A stretch of 64,000 bases of DNA from Nannocystis sp. RBIL2. Lineage in GTDB: Bacteria; Myxococcota_A; Polyangia; Nannocystales; Nannocystaceae. Position numbers and translations under genes: made by a program. The stretch covers positions 2,076,001 through 2,140,000 of the forward strand of contig NZ_JAPNJW010000001.1 of the NCBI RefSeq assembly GCF_026626745.1, in the 5' to 3' direction. This document shows, piece by piece, positions 32,473 to 41,197 of the stretch; position 1 is the stretch's first letter, and every line of letters starts with the position of its first letter. Below the pieces are notes generated by a model. It searched no databases and was not told the DNA's origin. It saw only the letters and a list, made by a program, of their open reading frames with translations.

Positions 32473-35400
32473 GTGATCGCCGAAGGCCCGCACCTGCTCA
32501 CCCCGGCGCAGCTCCGCGCCGCGCTCGCCAGCCCGCAGGCATCCGTGCGCACGGCAGCCCTGCTGCAGCTGCAGGACCGGCTGGCGGCGACCGAGGACCC
32601 GGCCGCGCTGACCGAGCTGGCCGCGCTGCTGCCGACCTCGCCGGCCGGCCTGGCCCCGCCGCTGCAGCTGCGGCTGGCGGCGATGTACCGGTCCGTATGG
32701 ACATGGCGCAACGAACATGTCCTTCCGGACTGGCGCGCCGTCGACCTCGAGCCGGCGGTCGCCCAGGCGTGGCTGCGGCTCGAGCTGGCGGTCGCGCCGA
32801 CCGGCCTGGCCCGCCGCGAGGTCGACGCGTTCGTGATCGCGGCCCTGCGCGGCCTGACCGCGGCCGACCTGTTCGAGCCGGCCGCGCTGGTGGCGATCGC
32901 CTGCGCCCACGCGCGGGCCGACGTGCAGGTGGAAGGGCTGCGGCTGGTGCGAGAGGCCCTTCACGCCGGGCTGCTCGCGCCGGCGGACGCGGCCGCGTCG
33001 CTTCGCGCGCTGCTCGCCAGCGCCGACGCCGAGGTCCGCCGCGCCGCGCTGGGCGAACTGGCGGCGCCGTGGGCTCGCGCCTGGCCGTGCCCGCGGGCGA
33101 CGCTGCTGCCGCTGCTGGCCGACGACGACGCCGCGGTCGCGAGCGCGGCGGTGCAGCTCGCGGCGGCGCAGGACCTCGTCGCCGACCTGCGCGGCCCGGC
33201 CGGGGACGACAGCGCCGACCCGCGCGTGCGCGCCGACGCGTTCACTCGCGCGATGGCTCGCTGCGAGCGCGACGCCCTGCCCGGCTGGCTCGCGCTCGCG
33301 CTCGCCGATCCGCTGCTGTTCGGCCCGGCCTGCCTGCACGCCCTGCGCGCGCTGCATCGTCGGGCGATCTTCGTCGGCGACGACGAACTGCCGGATCTGC
33401 TCGCGCTGGCGACCGCCGACCACTGCCTCGACCTCGAGGAGCTGGCCGCGCTGTGCTTCACCGCGCGCACGCCGCTGCTGCGCCGGCTCGCCGCGTTGCC
33501 CGCCGACGACCCGCGCTGGCCGCGGCTGGTAGGGCTGCTGGCCGCGATCGACAGCGACGAGGTCCCCGCGGCCCTGCACGCGCTGCTGGCCGCCACCGCC
33601 GACCGCGAGCTGCAGCGGCAGATCCTCCGCCACCTCGGCCCGCGCGGCGACGCGAGCAGCGAGGCAGTCGTCCTGGCGCGGCTCCAACAGGATCCCCCGG
33701 CCTGCCTCGCGGCGCTGCGCTGGCTCGGCGGGCCCGCCACGGTGGCCGCGCTGCGCGAGGGCCTCGGCCTCGACGACCACGCCGGCGTGCGCCCCCACCT
33801 GTGCGACGTCGCCGGTGAGGCCGCCGCGCTGCTGTGGCACCTCGTCGACGACGACGCGCCCGAGCGCGCGCGCCTGCGGGCCCGCTTGCGCTTCGCGGCG
33901 CTGCCACCGGCGATCCGCCGCGACCTCGAGCGACCTACGGCGCGCTTCGACCCCGCGCTGCTGTTCGCGTGCGCGAGCGAGCCGGTCAGCGTGCGGGCGC
34001 TCGAGCTGCTCGGTCGCTTCGGCGGCGCCGCCGAGCTCGGCCTGGTGCGCGACCTGCTGCGGCGGATCGTCTCCGAGGTGGTCGCCGGGGTGCTCGTCGA
34101 ACGCGACGGCGCGCCGCTGCGGATCGAGCCCGGGCCGGTGCGCGCGAGCGAGGCGGAGCGGCAGATCCCCGCGGTCGCCCTCGCGGCAGTGCGCGCGCTC
34201 GGCGGGCGCCTCCACGAGCGCGGCGCGATCCGCCCGACCTGCCTGCTGGACGCCATCGACGCCGCCGACGCCGGGGCGCGGGTGCTCGCCGAGCTGCTGC
34301 TCGATCTCGACGACGAACCGCTCGATTCGGAGGCGCGAGCGATCGTGCTGCGCGCCGTGGTCGGGCAGCGCGGCCGCAGGACCCGCCTGCGCCGGCACCT
34401 CCACCGTCACCTGCGCGACGCTGACCCGCGGGTCCGCGCCGCGGCGGTGACCTGTCTCGGACGACATGTCCCGGACGACCTGTGCGCAAGTTTAGCAAGA
34501 CTCGCCGAGGGCGATGACCTGCCGACCGCGCGCCAGGCCTTGCTCGCGCTCGCCGAGGCGCGGGCGACCGCGGCCGCGCCGACGATCGCCGCCTGGCTCG
34601 ACCACCCGAACATGAACCTCAAGAAGACCGCCGCCGAGGCGCTGCAGCGGGCCGGAACCGCCGAGGTCGTGCCCGCGCTGGTGCGCTGGCTCGGCGCGCA
34701 CGACAACCCCGGCCTGCGCGAGGCGCTGTCGGCCGCGCTCGACGCCCTGCTCGCCGGCGCTGTCACGCCGACGCTGCTGGCCGCGCTCGACGGTCAGTCG
34801 CCGAAGGACCCGCAGGCGGCCGCGCGCTGGCGCTTGTGGTCGGAGGCGCTCGACGGCCGGCTCGAGCCGCCGGCGATCCTGCACGCCGCGCGGCGCAGCG
34901 CGCCGTGGCTCCCTCAATTTTTGCAAATGCTGATCGCGCGCGAGATCCGTCCGCGCGGCGGCCTCGACTCGCTCCTCGCGCTGCTGCACCGCCACGGCCT
35001 GCCGCTCCATGAGTTCGCAGTACCCGCGCCGCCGCCGCTGCGCCAGGCCGTGCGAGCGCTGCGCGACCATGGGCTTCGAGATCACGCGGCCGCAGTGCTC
35101 GCCGACGCCGAGTCGCTCACCGCAGAGGAGCTGGCGATCGTGCGGCCGTATCTGCGCGAGTGGCTGCTCGCGCTGCCGAGCCCCGGGGCGCTGGCGATCG
35201 TGCTGCAGCTGCACGCCGCCGGGCTCGACGCCCAGGCGCTGCGCTGCTGCGCCGCGTTCGTCGACGACCTGGCCGCGCGGCTCGACGACCCGCCGCGCGA
35301 ACCGCTGCTCGGGCTGCTCGACGCCCTGGTGCCGCTGCTTGACGCGCCCGCGGGGCTCGCCCTGGCCGAGCGCCTGCGGCACAGCGAGCCGCGGCCCAAC

Positions 35401-36912
35401 CTGTCCTCTCGGTCATGGCTCGGACGCCTGCGCCGCTGCGGCGCGGTGCTCGTGCGCGCCGACCTCGAGCGCGCCCTGCACGACTGCGCCGGCACCGCGA
35501 ACCCGGCCGCCCTCGCCGGCAGCGTCCTGCGCGACGCGTTCCCCGGCCTGCCCGCGCTCGACCAGGAGGCCCGGCGCCTGCGCGAGGGCTTCGCAGAGGC
35601 GCTGCGCGGCGGCGACTGGGGCGCGCTGCACGACCCGCGGCTCACCCCCGAGCTGCTGTGCGAGCTCCACCGCGACGTCCCCGCCGACCTGCGCGCCGTT
35701 TGGCTCGATCGCCTGTTGCAGCTGCAACCGCTCGGCGTCGATCGCCTGCAGCCGCCCCCGCCCGCGCCGCCGAAGCACCTGCCGCCGCCGCGCTCCGCCG
35801 CGGTGCTGGCCGGCCTGCTCGCGCGCCTCGGCCGTCCCGCGACGTCCGAGCGCGAGCGCGCCGCCGACCTCTTGCTCGCCTGGCCCGAGCCAACCGCGCA
35901 GTCGGCCCTGCTCGCCTCCTGTCTCGAAGGACATGTCGCCATCACCACCGCCCGCGCCCGCGAGCTCGCCGCCCGCTTCGCCGCCGAGGCGCCCGCGTGG
36001 CTCGCCGCCGCCGAGCACGACCTCGCGCTGCGGGCCCGCGTGATCGCGCTGTCCGCCGACCTCGCTCCCGCCGCCCTCCTCGACCACGCCCCGACCCTGA
36101 TCCGCTGGTGGATCGCCGGCGAGCCGCACCAGCGCGACGGCATCGCCACGAGCCTGCGCCGGATCCCCGCCGCCCGGCTGCTGCCGCACTTGGAGCCCCG
36201 CCTGCGCGCCGGCGAGTGGGGCTGCCTCGACCTGCTCGCCGCGCCCTCGACCCTGCCTCGCGAATGGCACGAGCTGCTCGCCCGCGCCCCCGGCCACGCC
36301 GATCGCACGCCCGCCGCGGTCCCGCTCGCAGCAGAGGACCAGCCTCCGCTCGCGCTCGCGGCCCTGCGCGCGCCGCTGCCCCCGCCCCCGGCCGCGTCCC
36401 CGGGCCGCTCGATCGCCGAGCTGCGGGCGGAGTTCGCCGGCGCCGAGGCCGAGCAGATCCGTCAGACGCTCAAGGACATGTCCTCGAGGACAGGCGACGA
36501 ATGGTTCGAGCTGCTCGCCGAGCTGGTCGGCCACGCCAGCCCGCGGGTGCGGCTGCAGGCCCACCGCCTGCTCCGCGCCGGCGACCGGGGACGCTACTTG
36601 AGCAGCACCCTCGACCTGCTGGACGACCCCGACCCGAACATCCAGCGCACCGCGATCCGGGCCGTCTCGCACGCCAGATACGCGCCCGCAGCGGCCCCGC
36701 TGATCGCCCGCCTGGCCCACGAGCGCGACCCACTGCACCGCGAGCTCGTCGCGGCCCTGCGCCGCCTCGGCCCGCTCGCCGAGGACGCCCTGGTCCGCGC
36801 CGCCCGCGAGGCCCGCCCCGACCGCCGCCGCCACTTCGAGGACGTCCTGACGGCCATCGCCGCCGACGTCGCGGCGGGCGAGTCGCCCGAGGACCCCGCG
36901 GAGGAAGACTGA
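32473..36912 (+). CDS. large HEAT-repeat protein
   Basis: A 1479-residue soluble protein made of alpha-helical HEAT/armadillo-like repeats. They are clearest at RDADPRVRAAAVTCLG, LARLAEGDDLPTARQALLAL, LDHPNMNLKKTAAEALQRAG, LGAHDNPGLREALSAALDAL and LDDPDPNIQRTAIRAVSHAR. The repeats form extended scaffolds for binding proteins or nucleic acids. No catalytic motif is seen. The GTG at 32473 is used because the only nearby ATG (32466) is out of frame. A Pro-rich linker occurs near residues 1095-1105 (PPPPAPPKHLPPP). At least five 14-bp CATG palindromes sit inside the coding sequence. Partner genes are unknown. Confidence 0.78.
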   Translation: MIAEGPHLLTPAQLRAALASPQASVRTAALLQLQDRLAATEDPAALTELAALLPTSPAGLAPPLQLRLAAMYRSVWTWRNEHVLPDWRAVDLEPAVAQAWLRLELAVAPTGLARREVDAFVIAALRGLTAADLFEPAALVAIACAHARADVQVEGLRLVREALHAGLLAPADAAASLRALLASADAEVRRAALGELAAPWARAWPCPRATLLPLLADDDAAVASAAVQLAAAQDLVADLRGPAGDDSADPRVRADAFTRAMARCERDALPGWLALALADPLLFGPACLHALRALHRRAIFVGDDELPDLLALATADHCLDLEELAALCFTARTPLLRRLAALPADDPRWPRLVGLLAAIDSDEVPAALHALLAATADRELQRQILRHLGPRGDASSEAVVLARLQQDPPACLAALRWLGGPATVAALREGLGLDDHAGVRPHLCDVAGEAAALLWHLVDDDAPERARLRARLRFAALPPAIRRDLERPTARFDPALLFACASEPVSVRALELLGRFGGAAELGLVRDLLRRIVSEVVAGVLVERDGAPLRIEPGPVRASEAERQIPAVALAAVRALGGRLHERGAIRPTCLLDAIDAADAGARVLAELLLDLDDEPLDSEARAIVLRAVVGQRGRRTRLRRHLHRHLRDADPRVRAAAVTCLGRHVPDDLCASLARLAEGDDLPTARQALLALAEARATAAAPTIAAWLDHPNMNLKKTAAEALQRAGTAEVVPALVRWLGAHDNPGLREALSAALDALLAGAVTPTLLAALDGQSPKDPQAAARWRLWSEALDGRLEPPAILHAARRSAPWLPQFLQMLIAREIRPRGGLDSLLALLHRHGLPLHEFAVPAPPPLRQAVRALRDHGLRDHAAAVLADAESLTAEELAIVRPYLREWLLALPSPGALAIVLQLHAAGLDAQALRCCAAFVDDLAARLDDPPREPLLGLLDALVPLLDAPAGLALAERLRHSEPRPNLSSRSWLGRLRRCGAVLVRADLERALHDCAGTANPAALAGSVLRDAFPGLPALDQEARRLREGFAEALRGGDWGALHDPRLTPELLCELHRDVPADLRAVWLDRLLQLQPLGVDRLQPPPPAPPKHLPPPRSAAVLAGLLARLGRPATSERERAADLLLAWPEPTAQSALLASCLEGHVAITTARARELAARFAAEAPAWLAAAEHDLALRARVIALSADLAPAALLDHAPTLIRWWIAGEPHQRDGIATSLRRIPAARLLPHLEPRLRAGEWGCLDLLAAPSTLPREWHELLARAPGHADRTPAAVPLAAEDQPPLALAALRAPLPPPPAASPGRSIAELRAEFAGAEAEQIRQTLKDMSSRTGDEWFELLAELVGHASPRVRLQAHRLLRAGDRGRYLSSTLDLLDDPDPNIQRTAIRAVSHARYAPAAAPLIARLAHERDPLHRELVAALRRLGPLAEDALVRAAREARPDRRRHFEDVLTAIAADVAAGESPEDPAEED
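32702..32733. repeat. 14-bp CATG half-sites inside the HEAT gene
   Basis: CATG at 32702 and 32716 and CTGG at 32730, each 14 bp apart, with a TGTCC/GGACT palindrome between the last two. Confidence 0.45.
34451..34482. repeat. three 14-bp half-sites inside the HEAT gene
   Basis: CCTG at 34451, CATG at 34465 and CCTG at 34479. The middle palindrome has TGTC and GACA around TCGGAC. Confidence 0.5.
35400..35417. repeat. CATG-type palindrome inside the HEAT gene
   Basis: CCTGTCC, TCTC, GGTCATG: half-sites 14 bp apart, one mismatch pair. Confidence 0.4.
35928..35945. repeat. CATG-type palindrome inside the HEAT gene
   Basis: CCTGTC, TCGAAG, GACATG: half-sites 14 bp apart. Confidence 0.5.
36477..36494. 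repeat. CATG-type palindrome inside the HEAT gene
   Basis: CATGTCC, TCGA, GGACAGG: a nearly perfect consensus copy in the 3' part of the gene. Confidence 0.6.
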
Positions 36913-36933
36913 TCCAACTTATAGCCTTCGAGA

Positions 36934-36993
36934 CATGTCTTTAAAAACATGCCTCGAATCACATGTCCTTTTCGACATGCTCGATGCGCCACG
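36934..36993. repeat. tandem 14-bp CATG array, four to five half-sites
   Basis: CATG at 36934, 36948, 36962 and 36976, then CACG at 36990, an exact 14-bp period. It fills the gap between the convergent HEAT and MYXO-CTERM genes. The spacers here are more AT-rich (TTAAAAA, TTTTCGA). Confidence 0.78.
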
Positions 36994-37012
36994 TGCTGCG
37001 AGGCCGCGCCCG

Positions 37013-37543
37013 TCAGCGACGCCTACGCCGCAGCGCGAACGCCAGCACCAGCCAGCCGACCCCGGTCCCCGCGCCTCCCAGCGCGCACGAGCTGGTCGCG
37101 GGCTTCGCCGGCTCGCTCGCCCCGGCAGCGGGCCGGGTCGGCTCGCTCGCCGCGGCCACAGGCTTCGCCGGCTCGCTCGTGCCGTTCGCGGGCGCGGGCG
37201 TCGGCGCGGGCGGTGCCGCCTTGCCGTCCGCTGACCAGCTCCCCTTCGCGCCCGGCGGGCAGAACAGCTCCTGCCCGCTGTAGTTGCCGCCGTCGCGGCA
37301 GCGCCGCTGCAGCCCCTTGGCCGCCACGGCGGTGCGGCAGTCCGCCCCGACGTGCTTCCATTCGGCCTCCGGCTGCCCGGGCATGAACGCGTAGTCGCAG
37401 AACTCGCCGCCGGGGCACTGCTCGGCCAGCGAACAGTGAGCGTCCGGCGAGTCCGGATCGGGCGGAATGTCGGCCAGCGCGACGGCTGGCATGCATGCCA
37501 CCGCCATCCCGGCGAGGACGGCCCTGTAGGCGCGGCTGCTCAT
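37013..37543 (-). CDS. secreted Cys-rich protein with MYXO-CTERM sorting tail
   Basis: A 176-residue exported protein. The signal peptide is MSSRAYRAVLAGMAVACMPAVALA, cut before DIPPDP. The middle holds regularly spaced Cys (CSLAEQCPGGEFCDYAF, CRTAVAAKGLQRRC, ELFCPPGAKG), probably disulphide-bonded. A Pro/Ala/Glu linker of near-repeats (EPAKPVAAASEP, EPTRPAAGASEP) leads to the tail SSCALGGAGTGVGWLVLAF ending in Arg residues. That is the tripartite Cys, hydrophobic helix, Arg cluster of the MYXO-CTERM type, used for lipid-dependent surface anchoring in myxobacteria. It is one of the best taxonomic markers in the window. Confidence 0.8.
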   Translation of the reverse strand: MSSRAYRAVLAGMAVACMPAVALADIPPDPDSPDAHCSLAEQCPGGEFCDYAFMPGQPEAEWKHVGADCRTAVAAKGLQRRCRDGGNYSGQELFCPPGAKGSWSADGKAAPPAPTPAPANGTSEPAKPVAAASEPTRPAAGASEPAKPATSSCALGGAGTGVGWLVLAFALRRRRR

Positions 37544-37730
37544 GCCGGGGATGATAACGAATCCGCCGCCCGCGCACACCGGCGCGCTTCTGCGCCCCGA
37601 AGCACACGTCCAGCCCTCGTTCGCGCACGCGCCCCGCGAATGTGCAGAGGGCGATCACGGCCCGAATGCTCGGACCCGACATGAAACTGCGCCGGCGCGG
37701 CGCTCCGGCGCGAGCCGTGAAGAGCTGTCG

Positions 37731-38483
37731 TCACTGCGCAGTGTAGCCGCCGTCCATCGCATAGAACCCGCCGGTGATGAACGACGCGCGCTCCGACAGC
37801 AGGAACGCCACCAGCTCGGCCACCTCTGCGCGCTCGGCCATGCGGCCCATCGGGTGCGCCGCGGCGAACCCGGCGCGGACCTCGTCCGGCATCTCGGCGA
37901 TCCGCGGGGTGTTCACATAACCAGGCCCGATCGCGTTGACGCGCACGCCCTGAGTCGCGAACTCGAGCGCCGCGCTGCGCGTCAGGCCGAGGACCCCGTG
38001 CTTGGCCGCGGTGTACGGCCCCAGGCCGGCCAGCCCGACCACCCCGTTGGCGGACGACAGGTTGACGATCGCCCCGCCCCCGCTCTGCACGATCGCCGGC
38101 AGCTGATACTTCATGCCGAAGAAAGTCCCGCCGAGGTCGGTGTCGATCACCTCGCGCCAGTCCTCGATCGTCGTGTCCGCGATCGTCACGCCCGCGGGCC
38201 CGGTGACGCCGGCGTTGTTGACCGCGAAGTGCAGCCCGCCGAAGCGCTCGACCGCCGCCTGCACCGACGCGCGTACTGCCTCGGGATCGCGCACGTCGAC
38301 CTCGACTGCGACCGCCCGCTGCCCCGACGGATCGAGGCGCGACGCCAGCTTCAGCACCCCTTCCATTCGCCGCCCCGCGGCCACCACAGCGGCCCCCAGC
38401 GCGTACAGCTTCTCGGCGATGGCCTCACCCAGCCCCGTGGCGGCCCCGGTGACGATAGCGACCTTTCCCGTGAATTCCGGCAT
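37731..38483 (-). CDS. short-chain dehydrogenase/reductase
   Basis: A 250-residue classical SDR. The NAD(P)-binding motif is VTGAATGLGEAIAEKL (TGxxxGxG), followed by VNNAGVTGPAG (NNAG), the catalytic Ser in IVNLSSANGVVG and YTAAKHGVLGL (YxxxK). VNAIGPGYVNTPR and the C-terminal FITGGFYAMDGGYTAQ complete it. The residue after the second strand (AAGRRMEG) suggests NADP preference. The reaction is oxidation or reduction of an alcohol/ketone pair. The substrate is not predictable. An 8-bp inverted repeat lies upstream. Confidence 0.87.
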   Translation of the reverse strand: MPEFTGKVAIVTGAATGLGEAIAEKLYALGAAVVAAGRRMEGVLKLASRLDPSGQRAVAVEVDVRDPEAVRASVQAAVERFGGLHFAVNNAGVTGPAGVTIADTTIEDWREVIDTDLGGTFFGMKYQLPAIVQSGGGAIVNLSSANGVVGLAGLGPYTAAKHGVLGLTRSAALEFATQGVRVNAIGPGYVNTPRIAEMPDEVRAGFAAAHPMGRMAERAEVAELVAFLLSERASFITGGFYAMDGGYTAQ

Positions 38484-38511
38484 GACCCCGCGAGGGTACG
38501 GCACCTCCGAT

Positions 38512-38556
38512 CGAATGCAACTCGCGGCCCAGCTCGCTGGCAGCTCGCTGCATTCG
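38512..38556. promoter_or_regulatory. 8-bp inverted repeat upstream of the SDR gene
   Basis: CGAATGCA (38512-38519) and TGCATTCG (38549-38556) are perfect complements 29 bp apart, starting 29 bp upstream of the SDR start codon. This is a possible operator; nothing else supports it. Confidence 0.3.
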
Positions 38557-38643
38557 CAGCGGTCGACCGCGCAGACGCGAATGCTCGTACTGCGCCCGAG
38601 CTGCAGCGGCCCCCAGGCTCGTGCATGCGAGCCCGCGGACGCC

Positions 38644-40353
38644 TCACTCGCAGCTCGCGGGCAGCTCCGCCGGCTGCGCTGCCAGCTTGACCGCCGCGAT
38701 CGCGTTGGCGCGCTCGACCGCCGCGGCGGCCAGCGAGTTGCACTTCGACGCAGCGTCGAGCAGGCGCGCGTTGTCGGGGGCCGGCGCGCGCGTGGCCGCC
38801 TCGACCAGGTCCTGACAGCAGCGCAGATAGTCGATGCGGATCCCTCGCCCGCCGGCGGCCTTGACCGCCTCGCCGCCCTGTCCCGAGCGCCAGCCGAGCG
38901 CCACCTTGCCGACGTCGCCGCGGTTGTGCGGCGACGCCCCGCGGAAGCGCGGGATCGGCGGCGGCGTCTTCGACCCGGTGGCGAACGCACTCAGCATCCC
39001 GTCGCGCGCGGCCACCAGGATCTCCTGCGTCCCGTCGCCGTCGACGTCGGCCACCATTGCCGGGGCCTCGATCGCCCCGCCGAGGCGCGCCAGCTCGCGT
39101 CGCTCGCCGTCGGCCGTGAACGCCAGCAGCAGCCCCTTCTCCGTGCCGACGATCGCGTCGAGGCGGCCGTCGTCGCCGAGGTCCATCACCACCGCGCTGG
39201 CCGACACCCGGCCCTCGTATGCGCGATAGGCCCGGCTCTCGGCCCCGACCAGCACCACCCCGTCCTCGTCGCCCCACCACGCCGTCCCGGCCACGATCAC
39301 CCCCGGCTTGCCCGCGAGCGGCACCGGCGTGGCGAACAGGCCCTCGATACCCGCGCCGTCCATCTGCACCACGGTGGCCCAGCGCGGCTCGCCGGTGGCG
39401 CCGTCGTGGACGCTGAGGTCGCCGTAAGACCACGCGGCCAGCACCTCCGGCTTTCCGTCGAGGTCGAAGTCGGCGATCGTCGGCGACGCGTGGATCCCCG
39501 AGTCCCGCGATTGTTGCCACAACACCTCGCCGGACTTGCCGCGATAGGCCGCGAGGATCGCGTCGCGGGCCCCTGCGACCACGTCGTCGTGGCCGTCGCC
39601 GTCCAGGTCGGCGATCGCCACCGCGCCGATGTAGCCGCGCGCCCCGTATTCGCTGGTGCCGCTCTGCTTCTGCCACAGCGGCGCCCCGGTCTTGCCATTC
39701 AACGCCCGCAGCGTCCCCGACTCGTCGCCGACCACCACGTCGACCGCGCCGTCGCCGTCGAGATCGGCCAGCGCAGGGGCTGCCCGCACCTTGCCGCTGG
39801 CCTTGGCCGTCCACAGCAGCTTGCCGTCCAGGGCGGCCGCGACGATCTGCGCGTTGTCGGCGGTGAAGTAGACCGTCTCGCCGTCGATCGCCACCCCGCC
39901 GACGTCGCGGTCACCGCTGCCCGGCGTGGCGATCAACCGGATCTGCTTTCCGGTCTTCGCTTCGAGCACGTACACGCCGTCGGTCTTGTCGTTCTTGCCC
40001 TCCAGCGAATTGCCGTGGGTGCCGATCACGATCTGCTCGCCGACCTGCGCCATCGTCGTGCGGAACGTCGTCTGACCGACCTTCGTCTGCCACAGCGAGC
40101 GCAGCTTCTCGCCGTCCTGCCGGCGCACCGGCGGCGTCACGCGCTGCTCCGGCGGGATCGTCGGCGTCACCACGAACTCGCCTTCGGGCTCCGCGGGCGC
40201 CGGCTCCGCGGGCGCCGGCGCGGGCGGGGCGGGCTTCTGGATCGGCGGCGGCGCCGGCTGCTCCGCCGTCCTGTCCTTGACCGGCTCGCTGGGGGTGCAG
40301 CCCGCGAACGCGACGAGGAGACCGAGGGGGACGATCGAGCGAGCAAGCGCCAT
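38644..40353 (-). CDS. beta-propeller (PQQ-like/FG-GAP) lipoprotein
   Basis: A 569-residue lipoprotein. The start at 40353 gives MALARSIVPLGLLVAFAGC with a lipobox, then a Pro/Ala/Glu-rich linker (residues 20-65). The body is a repeated-blade beta-propeller. Blades carry the FG-GAP calcium-like motif D.DGDG (ADLDGDGAVDVVVG, ADLDGDGHDDVVAG, ADFDLDGKPEVL, ADVDGDGTQEILVA) and PQQ-like strands such as LLWTAKASGKVRAAPA and GEVLWQQSR. A short C-terminal region has a Cys pair (YLRCCQDL) and a final Cys. Such propellers bind proteins or polysaccharides at the cell surface. No redox cofactor site was identified. Confidence 0.75.
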   Translation of the reverse strand: MALARSIVPLGLLVAFAGCTPSEPVKDRTAEQPAPPPIQKPAPPAPAPAEPAPAEPEGEFVVTPTIPPEQRVTPPVRRQDGEKLRSLWQTKVGQTTFRTTMAQVGEQIVIGTHGNSLEGKNDKTDGVYVLEAKTGKQIRLIATPGSGDRDVGGVAIDGETVYFTADNAQIVAAALDGKLLWTAKASGKVRAAPALADLDGDGAVDVVVGDESGTLRALNGKTGAPLWQKQSGTSEYGARGYIGAVAIADLDGDGHDDVVAGARDAILAAYRGKSGEVLWQQSRDSGIHASPTIADFDLDGKPEVLAAWSYGDLSVHDGATGEPRWATVVQMDGAGIEGLFATPVPLAGKPGVIVAGTAWWGDEDGVVLVGAESRAYRAYEGRVSASAVVMDLGDDGRLDAIVGTEKGLLLAFTADGERRELARLGGAIEAPAMVADVDGDGTQEILVAARDGMLSAFATGSKTPPPIPRFRGASPHNRGDVGKVALGWRSGQGGEAVKAAGGRGIRIDYLRCCQDLVEAATRAPAPDNARLLDAASKCNSLAAAAVERANAIAAVKLAAQPAELPASCE

Positions 40354-40472
40354 GGTGGTGCCACCATACATCGCTGCCGAGCCCGGCGAAACAGCGACGC
40401 CTGCGAGCTCTGCGGTCGGCCGATTTCGCCCCCGCGGATGCACGAACGGCGGCCACGGATCATGCTGCCGAG

Positions 40473-41159
40473 GTGGCCCCCGACGACCCCGACCTGCGTC
40501 CGGGCGGCCGGCGCTTCGCCGCGCTGGTGGCCGGCGTCGCCGTGGCGGCGCTGGTGCTGCGATACGGCCTCGTCCTCGCCGCCGCGCGCGGCAACGTCGG
40601 CCCGGCATGGGCCACCGCCCGCTTTTTCAGCGACTTCACCGTCCTCAGCAACGGCCTCGTCGCCCTGACCGCCGGGCTCGCGGCCGCGGCCTCGCAGCGC
40701 CCGCTGGCCCGCCTGCTCGCGCGGCCGGGCGCGCGCGGCGGCGTCGGGCTCTACATCGTCGTCACCTTCGGCCTGTACTTCCTGGTCTTGCGCCACCTGT
40801 GGCGCCCGCGCGGCCTGCAGTGGTGGGCCGACGCCGGCCTGCACTACGCGGTGCCGCTGCTCTACCTGGTCTGGTGGACATGTGCGATCGACCATGGCCA
40901 TTTGAACAGGCGCCACCTGCTGCTGTGGCTGCTGTTCCCGCTGGCCTACCTGGTGTGGTCAATCGCCCGCGGCGCCTGGGCCGGCGAATACCCGTACCCG
41001 TTCCTCGACGTGGGCGCGCTCGGCGTCGCCGCGGCCGCGGCCAACGCAGTCGCCGGGCTCGCGGTGTTCCTGCTCGTCGGCCTCGCGGTGCTGCGGATCG
41101 ACCGCGCCTTCGGCCGCCGCGAGGGCCCCGTCACCCCGCGCGTCGCCCGGCCGCATTGA
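40473..41159 (+). CDS. Pr6Pr family membrane protein
   Basis: A 228-residue protein with six predicted membrane helices. It fits the Pr6Pr (FAR-17a/AIG1-like) family, with RFFSDFTVLSNGLVALTAGL in helix 2, a His in the third region (VVTFGLYFLVLRHLWRP), LQWWADAGLHYAVPLLYLVWW and AGEYPYPFLDVGALG. Family members are uncharacterised in bacteria, while animal relatives cut fatty-acid esters through a Thr-His pair. The GTG at 40473 is used; the upstream ATG at 40462 is out of frame. The gene is divergent from the propeller lipoprotein gene. Confidence 0.75.
   Translation: MAPDDPDLRPGGRRFAALVAGVAVAALVLRYGLVLAAARGNVGPAWATARFFSDFTVLSNGLVALTAGLAAAASQRPLARLLARPGARGGVGLYIVVTFGLYFLVLRHLWRPRGLQWWADAGLHYAVPLLYLVWWTCAIDHGHLNRRHLLLWLLFPLAYLVWSIARGAWAGEYPYPFLDVGALGVAAAAANAVAGLAVFLLVGLAVLRIDRAFGRREGPVTPRVARPH
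40880..40911. repeat. three 14-bp half-sites inside the Pr6Pr gene
   Basis: CATG at 40880 and 40894 and CAGG at 40908, exactly 14 bp apart. Confidence 0.4.
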
Positions 41160-41197
41160 CCGGCCGACGCGCGCCCGCGCTCCGCTATCCTCCGCGC

